Assembly: GCA_017979445.1 (NCBI GenBank)
Contig: CM030717.1
Location: 15,052,086-15,116,085 of the forward strand
Length of the DNA: 64,000 nucleotides
Reading direction: 5' to 3'
From: Akebia trifoliata
Taxonomy: Eukaryota; Streptophyta; Magnoliopsida; Ranunculales; Lardizabalaceae
Shown here: positions 55,246-64,000 of the stretch, piece after piece
Layout of the letters: each line of letters begins with the position of its first letter
Position numbering within the stretch: the stretch's first letter is position 1
Notes under the pieces: model-generated
The model's database searches: none
What the model saw: only the letters and a program-made list of their open reading frames with translations
Told to the model about the DNA's origin: nothing
Made by a program: the position numbers and the translations under genes

Positions 55246-56332
55246 AATATCAAATGACAAGTGATAAAAAGCCCATACGTTATTAGGTAAGTTAGATCAT
55301 TAAAACACAACCACAACAAAGACTACACATTAATATGTCCATGCAATTCATACCATATATGACAGACCGAGCATGTCAGATGTTGTTTTAATGTTAGGGA
55401 GCGATAGTTCAATCACACTCCAACTGAAACAACCTGTTTTTATAATGAAAGGATCCTCATTGGCACGGACACCATCCCACATCTGATGAACTACAAAAAG
55501 AAGATGTTGATCCTCATTTGATCTGCACACAAAAAGTTTTTCCACATACTAAAAGTAGACAATAGACTTCAATTCTAGATCCCTAAATTAGCAAACAAGG
55601 CAATTAAAAGCTAAAAGAAATTGTTTCTCATGTGCATCGATGAACATCAAAACAGAATACAAAGCATATTTAAAATAGTGAAGATCTTTAGAGCAGGTGC
55701 TGATAGAAAGTAGCATGATTTAAATAACCTTAATAAAACTAAGTTAGCAAAAAATATACTACTTATGCTCAATGTCTCATATGTAATCTTCTAAGAGGAA
55801 TGAAGATAGGTGCCAACAACAAGAAAGCAGTTCAGGGAGCAATGTAAATAATATGAAAATGTTGGTTGGATAAGGAGTAGTAGCAGAAGTATCAACTCAA
55901 ATGTAAATGGTTGTGTAAAGAGACATGTAAAATAGAAACTGGACCGCCATAATATTATAGGTTTGTGATACATAGTTTCATAGTTGTTCAATCAAATTCA
56001 TTGTGAACCCCTTCCACCAAATATTTGGTCTTTGAACCTTCATTGCAGGAATTCACTAAATAAACTATCAATTCACACTCTTTTTTTCTTTATTTGCTTA
56101 TAGCATTAAGTATGGCCCACTAGGACTTCATCAAGAACCAATTCAATCAAATCCACACGCATCTTTTGGGTTGTTTCCAAGCTTTGATAATTAAATATTA
56201 GTTAACATTTCAACTTTGTTATAAGAATTTATTGTAGAATTCAGAAAACATAGGTCGAGACTTGAGAAATTTTAAATTCAATTCGATACCTGAACTTTAC
56301 ACAGAAGGTTCCGGGTTGGATGCCATTTCTCT
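55246..56332. other. Upstream intron/flank of LEUNIG-like copy B
   Basis: Colinear with 10411-11500 of copy A. The open frame at 55545-55348 (HLLFVVHQMWDGV) has a counterpart at 10740-10516 but is not recognised. It ends at the CACTA insertion. Confidence 0.5.
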
Positions 56333-56689
56333 CACTATGTGAAAAAACCCCATATTTGACGGTCTTAGCCCGTCAAATTTCTGAAAATTTGACGGACCCT
56401 CCCATCAAATATGCCCGTCAAATATTTTCTTGTAGATTTTTTTTTTTTGACGGCCCTGGACTATCAAATTATTGGAGAATGAGTTTCAAAAAAAACAAAA
56501 AAAATTCTATAGAGTATGACCGTCGAATTTGGAGATTTAACAAACAATAGCACGGTCTTCTAATTCACTAATCACAATAAACGAAATAATAATAAAAAAT
56601 CAGAAAAATAAAAAAAAATCATAAAACAAGTTCCAAATTAAGCTAAACAACTCAAAATTCATATTATATATTGATATTTCATTATTAAA

Positions 56690-57093
56690 CAAGCTCTAAT
56701 AGAAGCAATTGGGCACCAATAAGCTTCTTATTACAATTCGAAACAATGTGGGTCCCATGCCCTTCATTGTCCCTGGCCGATCGATAATCGACTATATCAT
56801 TTAATCGTCCCGCAGCTGCCTCGTACCCTTTGAAGATAGCTCTTGCACCAATAAGCTTCTTATTACAATTCGAAGATGAGAACTTCGTGCCTTGCTCACA
56901 AGTTCCCTTCCAACGAGCATTCGACAATGGAGTCCATCACTGCTTCGTACCATCTCTTAGTATTAGTGAGGGATTGATCCAAGGCCATGACCTTGGCGTT
57001 GTCCATGTGAACAACGTATGTCTGTCTTTCTACTGAAGCATACGAGCTTACAGCCATTAGCGCGAACAACCATATTAACATCCAACACATCAT
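56690..57093 (-). pseudogene. Subtilisin-like protease (SBT) fragment in CACTA
   Basis: Starts at ATG 57093 with a hydrophobic signal peptide (MLIWLFALMAVSSYA), then the start of the I9 propeptide (RQTYVVHMDNAKV, KRWYEAVMDSI). At about 56910 it jumps into the catalytic domain: WKGTCEQGTKFSSSNCNKKL, FKGYEAAAGRLND and DYRSARDNEGHGTH, which includes the catalytic His. The rest of the propeptide, the catalytic Asp region and the Ser region are absent. A 30-bp segment (56713-56742 and 56846-56875) is duplicated, repeating SNCNKKLIGA. Subtilases are secreted plant proteases. This one cannot be active. Confidence 0.88.
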
Positions 57094-57567
57094 CTTAGCT
57101 ACTAAGAAGGAAAAAAAAGGGATAATTAGTGCTCAAAGATTTCCAATGATTAGTTATGTAATTACTTACCGTGAGTCAAATCTCTAATAAGTATCCTATA
57201 TGTGAGTGTGTTGAGAGAGAGAAAATAGAGAGAGATCGAGAGAGGTGGAATGCACCATCACCCACAACATGCAATTGGGTCCCTTGTGCGTCTTTGGTAT
57301 GCATGATCACACTGTTCTGTCTGGTCAATAATAACTACTTTTTTCATAACTTATAAACCACTCAATTAATCAAAATAAACCACATAAAAAGGAATAAATT
57401 TTGGATTGATGGGAGTATACAATTGGAAAGATTAAGAATGTCAATGGACCACTTTCTATTCCAATATCAACATATCTAACACGATAATTTGTCAATTAAA
57501 ACTACTCTCATTTCTTTAAGTTATGGCCCTAATATCGTAATAAAGTAAAGTCTCCAATGAAACAATA

Positions 57568-57614
<47 letters not shown>

Positions 57615-59316
57615 AAATAATAGGAAAGAAAGAATCCTAAGAAATTAAACATGCAAAATACTAGGTATTGAGGAAGTCTCATGCTCAAAATCATATCTCA
57701 TAAATATATATATACTTGAAATCATGTCCTATATACACAAGTGATTTTGACACTCTTATCTAGAAATGGAGAAAGTGGACTTCAAGTATATCAATCTATA
57801 TCATTCTTTTTTTTTTTTTTGTTAAGTAATATCGATCTATATCATATGAACATAATTTGCATAATAACTTTAGGTTGAAGTCATACAGGCTGTGGAGTGA
57901 TGGGTTCTTCCTAATCTTTTGGATTAGACTCCATTTTTATTTTCTCTGACTCTAGAGTCTAGTCTCTCTAGCTTTCTAACACAATTTTTTATTGTGGTCT
58001 GTTAGTAACTGTGGTGACTCTATGTAGCCTCACCATGGTGCGCTGTGTTTATAACTCCAATCCTTGAAGTACGATTGTTTCGCTGCCATTTCCAAAGCAA
58101 ATGGATAGCATTTGTACCTGTATTCATTGTTGAAAAGATATAGGATTTAACATTTAAATCAGTGGAGAGACTTAAAATTTATATGTCAACTGTTAATTAG
58201 AAAAAAATCAACATAGTGGAAAAATGTTCTTGACAAAGATGAAAATGGCCTTCTCAGCATTAAGTTTTATCCTCTTCTAGACAACATAAATGAACTACCT
58301 AACAGTCAAGTAGGCAAGAACCAGATATCTGTGCTCATCAGCAGAAAAAAGAAAGAGATGTATATCCTAGCATTCTCATCTCTATCATGCTCACTCAACC
58401 GCCCGACATCAAGCTTCATAAAGCAAAGCTAGTCAAATTGTCATCTTATAAAACTTTTCTTTTAAGTTGTGATTCATATGTGTCAATCACAATGCACTCA
58501 AGACCCACACCTCTACTTTAACCACCTAACTCTGATTTTATGGGCCACAACTTCACCAAACTCACCATCCTTGTTGTGCATAAAAGACTAGAGATGGAAA
58601 AAAATGATCACTTAGGACTATTTTCAGATCATCAATTTTTTACTAGGCATACATACCTCCTCACGGGTGCTGGTACTAAAGTTACAATCCACGTAATCAA
58701 TCTTGGTTCTACTTATTCTAAAACTCACACATCGTCATAATTCTAATTTTGTGCTTACTTCCTTCATAATTTCACTAACTAACATACTCCAAGGTACTAC
58801 GAATTTAGATTGAAGAAAAATAATCCAAAAAACACTAAAGTGGATACTTCTCATGCTTAAACGTTGGCAAGAAAAGAAAAAATATATAAACAACATTGGT
58901 AATAAGAGCTCAAATTTCAAGTATCACAAGTGACAAGACTACCACTATGTCCAAATAGAATTTTTTGCAAAGCTGCCAAAAATCTCCAAATTTCAGTTGG
59001 GCACATTTCAGACAGTTTGAATTATAGACTTTGTAGCGTGGTTAAACCTATGATTCAATTGGGCAAATCTTATAAGAAACTTAAGATTTCAAAAACAAAC
59101 AAAACAGACCATCTCTTTATCATATATTAAACTATTATATATTAAAACAATTTTATGACAAAATGTACTAATTACAAATGAATGTAATTTGATGTAACAA
59201 TTAAGCAACCATAATTCCTCAATTGCATGAAAGTTAAACTCATCTGATACATACATAATGTCTATCCATCTTGGAAGAGAAATGATTTATGATTGGATCA
59301 CATTATAGGAGTAGTA
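57094..59316. other. CACTA interior without recognised gene
   Basis: Contains a (TA)n run (57571-57607). At 58115-58033 on the minus strand a short open piece reads YRYKCYPFALEMAAKQSYFK and may be another captured exon that I cannot identify. Otherwise AT-rich. Confidence 0.4.
57571..57607. repeat. (TA)n microsatellite
   Basis: An uninterrupted tatata run inside the CACTA element. Confidence 0.95.
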
Positions 59317-59404
59317 CCTTCGGGTCCAGCAGTGCCAAACTGGGAAGGTGGAGGGAGCCAAACATGTGTAATTCCAGCACTAGCAAGATCAGAGATGGAC
59401 CTAC
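59317..59404 (-). pseudogene. Alpha-amylase fragment in CACTA
   Basis: About 29 minus-strand codons read SISDLASAGITHVWLPPPSQ and then FGTAGPEG. The first twenty match the second beta-strand region of plant alpha-amylases, where a WLPPPS motif shapes the active-site barrel. Nothing before or after continues the enzyme. It is a small captured piece of a starch-degrading gene. Confidence 0.75.
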
Positions 59405-59547
59405 TGAGGAAGTTATACCATCTCTCACTCTTCTCACTAAATACCCAATTCACTCTTCTCACAAGACGCCCAATTCAATGCTTAGTTGTAGTGCCATGCC
59501 TAATGTTTACATTGCCAAAACTTGTATGGATCCCTTTAAACTCGATC

Positions 59548-59716
59548 GAGAGAGAGAGAGAGAGAGAGTCGGAAACTCGCAATTGTAGCACAGGATGGGT
59601 TTAATGGGGGAAAAAAGATGAAATTCATGGTCCAGTGGCCGTAGAATTTGGGTTCTAAAAATCGTCGAACCATGCCTAACAAATTTTTTTGTCAAATTTT
59701 AGATTTTCACGCAATG
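59548..59716 (+). repeat. Internal copy of the CACTA 3' end
   Basis: A (GA)n run, then ttctaaaaatcgtcgaacca, aattttt..gtcaaatttta and gattttcacgcaatg. This matches the true 3' end at about 63380-63480 (ttcacgtagtg) over roughly 90 bp with mismatches. The final cgcaatg has lost the tagtg terminus. Confidence 0.75.
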
Positions 59717-61559
59717 AGAATTTGGTTGTGGGATTTAATTACTATGTTTTACAATTACGATATTTTGCAATAGAGTGTTGTACTTAGGTTTAGGCGTATA
59801 AAATAGGATAATGTAATAGAATATAAGGTAAATTGGGAGACGAAGCACACTTAAGCCTATCAAAATAAATAAATAAATAGCAGAACAAGAGTTGAAGCGC
59901 GCCCCCAAATAGGAAGCATAATGTCACAGACTTAGCTTAATGCCCATGCAATGCTTGCACAGTAACCTTTTGAATGCTTGAGTAAGCCTTCCCCAAGGTA
60001 AATTGGAAGACACAATCACTAAGGCACTGACACAAACAAGAAAAAAACACTAGAGAATTTTGATAATAGAATTTGTATTGCTCAAAAGTCTTGGATGTCA
60101 GCATATGTACAAGGCTTCCCTATTTATAGTTTGGGAGGAAAAAAATGAACAGTTGGGATCATTCCAAATTGCAACGATGCATCGATGTTAGAACCCTCTA
60201 GAAAACTCTAAACAACTCAAAAGTCTTAGATATTTCTCTTGGATATTTCTAGTACATTCCATGTACATAGTTACAAATACATGAAAATTCAAGACACAAG
60301 ACCTTATAGACTTGGTTTGCCTCTGGAGCTCTCTAGAAGATTCAAGAATATTTGGCTCCCTCATGGAGGAATTGCTTGCATTGTGCACTACTCTTCAATA
60401 CACTACTCTATTTGAGCCAGCACTTCACAAGATGTACACCTCGAGGCCTTTTTTTCCAAGTTCCTCCTTGAGCTATTTGACCAACTCTTATCTCGTTTAC
60501 CAATGACATAGTTAAATAATGCATTATATTCCTCAAACATGGTTCTGGTAATATATCTTGTTTGTATTCACCATATTTTATTTTATGCATTTTTAGGATA
60601 ATCACAAGGTCATATGATCCTATAATCTGGGTCGATGATTTTCTATATGCGAAGCCCTACAAAATGGTGGTGCATTATGATAGAAAAGTGTGCCATCGCT
60701 GTCATCTGAGGCCTTAAACAAATGTTGGGGTTGGTGGAACATTATGTTCCTACATTCAATTATGTCTAAGGCCATATCTTCCATTATTCTAACTGCATTC
60801 ATATCTGCTCGTACTACCTTAATCCATATTCTTTTGGGTCTTCCTCTTGCTCGTTTGGAACATCAAAGTTGCAAATTTCTTCTAAGTGGAATTGTAATCA
60901 ACTATCGTTGTGCATCAAAGTTGCAAATTTCTTCTAAGTAGAATTCTGTCATATTTAAAAGCAAGTATTGTCTAAGTTTTTAATCATCCAGGTAGAGTCA
61001 AGCAAAAGAAAATATCCATACAGTAATAAAATAGCTCCACGCCAACTACACATCCTGTAAGGAATAATGAATAGAGCAAATAGAAAGCAGACGAATACTT
61101 TTCAAGGGTTATTGGCGCCATTGAAAAAAGGATGTAGATTGAAGTATAGAAAGCATATTTGAAGACACGTGATAATGACATTTTTTTCTTTGGATAGGAT
61201 TAAATAGAGGAATAAGTTTTATGCTTCTGACCCCATACAGTTTGAATAAGACTGTCGATGATGCTTTTAATATGAACATTTTATTTTCAAAAATAGACAA
61301 GGACTGTGTTCTTGAAAGACCAAGTTTGCTATGTTGTTGCAATTCACATGATCTAGAGCAGGAAGTGAACTAAATTACACAGCCAGATCATGATCCAAAC
61401 ATAAGGAGCAAAGCCATACCTTTATTAGCTCACCTTCACAGTAACCAGCAAACTCTACTCTGTAGGTGGTATTATTTTATATTTGAATATGTTTTGGAAT
61501 ACTTTAATTGTGCAGCTGTGCTCAACCAGAACCACTGGAACCAAGCTGTGCTCAACCTT
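59717..61559. other. CACTA interior without recognised gene
   Basis: The region 60690-60940 has an open plus frame (SEALNKCWGWWNIMFLHS, then LIHILLGLPLARLEHQS). Its composition suggests an old coding piece, but I cannot assign it. A short duplication 'catcaaagttgcaaatttct' occurs at 60863 and 60910. Confidence 0.4.
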
Positions 61560-61970
61560 CTATATAGGGTTGTCAAACTTCCTCAACAGCTTCATTCCCA
61601 AAGCCTTTTCATAGAACTTAATAGCACGATCTAGTTCACCCACACGAAGCATAACTTGACAAAGTGGTTCGGGAGTTGGGCCCCTTTGACTAAGCTCAAA
61701 AATGTAGCCATCATGATCCTTCACAAAAGCAATGACTAATAACCCACCTTTAACTGGACCAGGTTCACGAGTGATATTTCCCCCCTTAGCACGAATGTCT
61801 TCAACCATTTTATTGATCTGTACAGCCATGAGTTAAAGAGTCTTAAGTTCTACAATAGACAACCATGATCATGTTTCCAAAACTTAAATCATAGAACAAC
61901 AAAAACATCTTGAGTAGCGGTTGCAAAATGTTCGAAGCCTGTTCCGATGTCATAGTTATCCACTCCATAG
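61560..61970 (-). pseudogene. Glyoxalase I (lactoylglutathione lyase) fragment in CACTA
   Basis: Two minus-strand exons: 61970-61905 (YGVDNYDIGTGFEHFATATQ) and about 61817-61560 ([70 protein letters not shown]). They cover the end of the first glyoxalase domain, with metal-ligand Glu in YIFELSQRG, and the start of the second, as in two-domain plant glyoxalase I. This enzyme isomerises the methylglyoxal-glutathione adduct. The acceptor AG before exon 2 survives. The frame ends in TAG after FDNPI where YKYT is expected, so the second domain is lost. Confidence 0.88.
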
Positions 61971-63085
61971 TCTGTGAATCAACACAAAAAGTAAGCACAT
62001 CAAAAATAATATTTTAACAAGATAGATAAGATTATAGCACAGAATTATAACATGGCCAGATATAAAAAGGAACAGAGAAATAGATGAATTAAAAACAATT
62101 TTGCCAACTCCTTCTTATAAGTCATTTTTCCTCTATATAACAATACCTAGTGTTACATTTGTATCTTAGTATCAAGAAAAGTAAGAAACACTCAATTAAA
62201 TAAACATAAACTCATTACAACGACAATCAATGGTAACACGGCTAGATATACACATATATAAAGAGCCAAAAGTACTAACAGAGATGCTCAAAATACCAAC
62301 CAGAGTTGTCAAAAGATAAAGAAGCTCTAACAAAGGCTCATCAAATGTTATACAGTCATCCATCAACAAAAAAGTAACTGATTGCTCATACAAAGAGCTG
62401 TTCAAGGTACCCATTGGTTTGAAACTCTCTTGGAAACTGACAATAAATACAGAAGACAATGACATTGTGATTTCCTTTACAATTGCATAAGTTATTTATC
62501 TAAAAGCAAAAAAAATTTACTCTTCTACACATTCAGACATTATCTAGAAGCCTTTTCATAATTAGTCTCAATAAATTCTCCACATTCAGACATTATCTAA
62601 AAGCATCAAATTACATGCTTCAAAATATAGGAATCAGTTGGATAAGTACTTCAAGGATTCCAAAATGAAAAGATTGAAGAACCAACATAGTGATAGAGAA
62701 GAAAATATAACGAAGATTCTTGAAGGACATTAGAGCAGCACCTAAATAATTATAACAAGGACTTGCATCAAGTTTTCTTTTGTGTCAAATGTGTTCAAAT
62801 TGGGACAATATTTAGGAAATAAACCAGAATAATATTCAGATTTATAAAATCATTGGGATATATTATCAAATTTTTATTTGTTCTTAGATTTTGTTTCCTC
62901 ATGCAAAATTAACACATTTGGAAAATAAAAAACCAAAATTAATATATTTTGTGGAATCAAAAACCCTAGATCTCAACTTCAATAGTCAGTATAATGTTAT
63001 GGATCTACCAACCAGAGAGAGAAAAGAGATAGACTCACCTTAAAATCAATAGAGAAATTTCAAATTTTTAATGGCTTTTTCTTCT
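61971..63085. other. CACTA interior without recognised gene
   Basis: An 89-codon minus frame (62465-62196) has no recognisable motif. Two 25-bp copies of 'cacattcagacattatct.aaagc' lie at 62528 and 62580. Confidence 0.4.
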
Positions 63086-63089
63086 CTCC

Positions 63090-63345
63090 ATCCTTCCAAT
63101 GTTGAGAGATCAAGAGATCACTTCGACAGATCAAAAACAGAGAGATCACTTCGACAAAGCAAAGAGAGAGAGAGAGAGAAAGATCAGAGGGTGAGATGAG
63201 ATCGAGGGAGGGAGAGAGAGAAATCAGAAACAGAGAAAGATGAGATCGTGTGATCAAAGGGTGAGATAAGATCGAAGGAGAGAGAGAGAGAGAGAGAGAG
63301 AGAAAGATATCAGAGACAGAGAAAGATGAGATCGAGAGAGAGAGA
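63090..63345. repeat. GA-rich repeat zone near CACTA 3' end
   Basis: gagagagaaagatcagag / gatgagatcga units repeated with (GA)n runs. A shorter (GA)n sits before the internal end copy at 59548. Confidence 0.85.
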
Positions 63346-63483
63346 TCGGAGAGTCCCAATCGCTGTTTATGGGGAAAAAACATGAAATCCGTAGTCTACT
63401 AACCGTCAAATTTGGACTCTAAAATACGTCGGGCCAGGCCCAACAATTTTTTATGTCAAATTTGAAGTTTTCACGTAGTGTCT

Positions 63484-64000
63484 ATATGTTCTCTCTTCTC
63501 AAAAAGCAATGGGTTAACTTTGTGAATGCACAAACATAATCTGCAATGGTAAAAGACAAGGTGAATGATTTCTATGTGATCAATAATGGACACCAATCAA
63601 TCAGGGAGTTAACAATTCTCCAAACACCTTCTCAGGGAGCTGCTCCATATTTGCCTCCATACCCACAATGTTATTTTTCATCCTGTAGAGACACAACACC
63701 ATATTTGCATAAGACACTCACAAGAAAAATCAATATTTGCATATATAGGACACCGTTGAGTTGGTAAGGCTTGTGAGTTTTGATTCCACAACTTGAGTTC
63801 AAAACACGCATTCACCTACAAGGTGGAAAATAAAATATATCTATACAATTAATCCACTCTTGAATGGCATATGTAATGTGAGGAACAACCTAAGAGACGA
63901 AAAACCACATATAAAATTCAGGATCATATAAAAGTTATTGAGGTTTGGTAGTAACAATTGAAACACACCTGTACAGTTTTTCCCAAATATTCCCCTCATC
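63484..64000. other. LEUNIG-like flank, copy B, continuing past the window
   Basis: Colinear with 11501-12038 of copy A (for example, atggtaaaagacaaggtgaa at 63546 and 11563). No recognised exon. Confidence 0.6.

Larger units (their letters stand above)
56330..63483. mobile_element. 7.1-kb CACTA transposon with TCT target duplication
   Basis: The element proper, 56333-63480, starts CACTATGTGAAAA and ends TTTTCACGTAGTG, giving a 13-bp terminal inverted repeat CACTAYGTGAAAA. It is flanked by tct (56330-56332 and 63481-63483), the 3-bp duplication expected of CACTA elements. The duplicated locus in copy A has the unfilled site atttctctatatg at 11493-11505. Subterminal ends carry gtcaaattt/gacgg motifs. 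No transposase was recognised. Instead it carries three host gene fragments, all on the minus strand. Confidence 0.95.

Noticed and set aside
59289..59604. Overlapping plus-strand ORFs of about 100 codons
   Set aside because: They are antisense to the alpha-amylase fragment and run through a (GA)n tract.
60690..60941. Possible LINE or other gene fragment (LLGLPLARLEHQS)
   Set aside because: It has a coding-like feel but no motif I can name, so it is left unassigned.
63060..63383. Ser/Leu-rich minus-strand ORF of 107 codons
   Set aside because: It is a translation of the GA-rich repeat zone at the CACTA end.
1..64000. tRNA, rRNA or snRNA genes
   Set aside because: No cloverleaf-like box A/box B pairs or rRNA/snRNA signatures were recognised on either strand by reading; an automated tRNA/Infernal scan was not possible.

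Overview
This is a stretch of plant nuclear DNA, most likely from a eudicot. It is AT-rich and holds layered LTR retrotransposons, CACTA/hAT-type DNA transposons and broken pieces of plant genes with intron-exon structure (LEUNIG-like WD40, cyclophilin-40, a UBA protein resembling DRM methyltransferases, S-locus lectin kinase, subtilase, glyoxalase I, alpha-amylase, RING-H2). I see no bacterial operon, CRISPR array, rRNA or tRNA. Species cannot be assigned. No full-length intact host gene is visible; the best candidates for expressed sequence are single exons.

Layout. 1-6.2 kb: a 28-bp minisatellite, a Tat/Ogre-like LTR, a second Ty3-type LTR (3804-5084) that cut into a minus-strand Copia gag, and that Copia's PBS and LTR. 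6.5-12 kb: copy A of a segmental duplication, with a dispersed repeat (R1), a hAT-type insertion, a CACTA-like end and a 3'-truncated LEUNIG-like pseudogene. 13.3-17.6 kb: a 5'-truncated Copia element. 17.6-19.4 kb: a near-perfect inverted repeat built from a RING-H2 gene. 20-21 kb: an inverted third copy of R1. 22.7-24.4 kb: a second Tat-like LTR. 26.9-42.7 kb: a Copia element whose 5' LTR is split by a complete 10.6-kb gag-only Tat-type element (GAGAG target duplication). 42.9-43.9 kb: scrambled Copia pieces. 43.9-64 kb: copy B of the duplication. Its LEUNIG-like gene is interrupted by about 7 kb carrying fragments of several unrelated genes, and its upstream part by a 7.1-kb CACTA element (56333-63480) with a TCT target duplication and three captured gene fragments on one strand.

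The window gives relative dates. R1 and the hAT insertion predate the A/B duplication, because both copies carry them. The 7.1-kb CACTA element is younger, because copy A preserves its unfilled target site. The Tat element postdates the Copia element it sits in. The most interesting candidates are the CACTA element with its cargo and empty site, the RING-H2 palindrome (a potential hairpin RNA source), and the gag-only Tat element with its tandem arrays.
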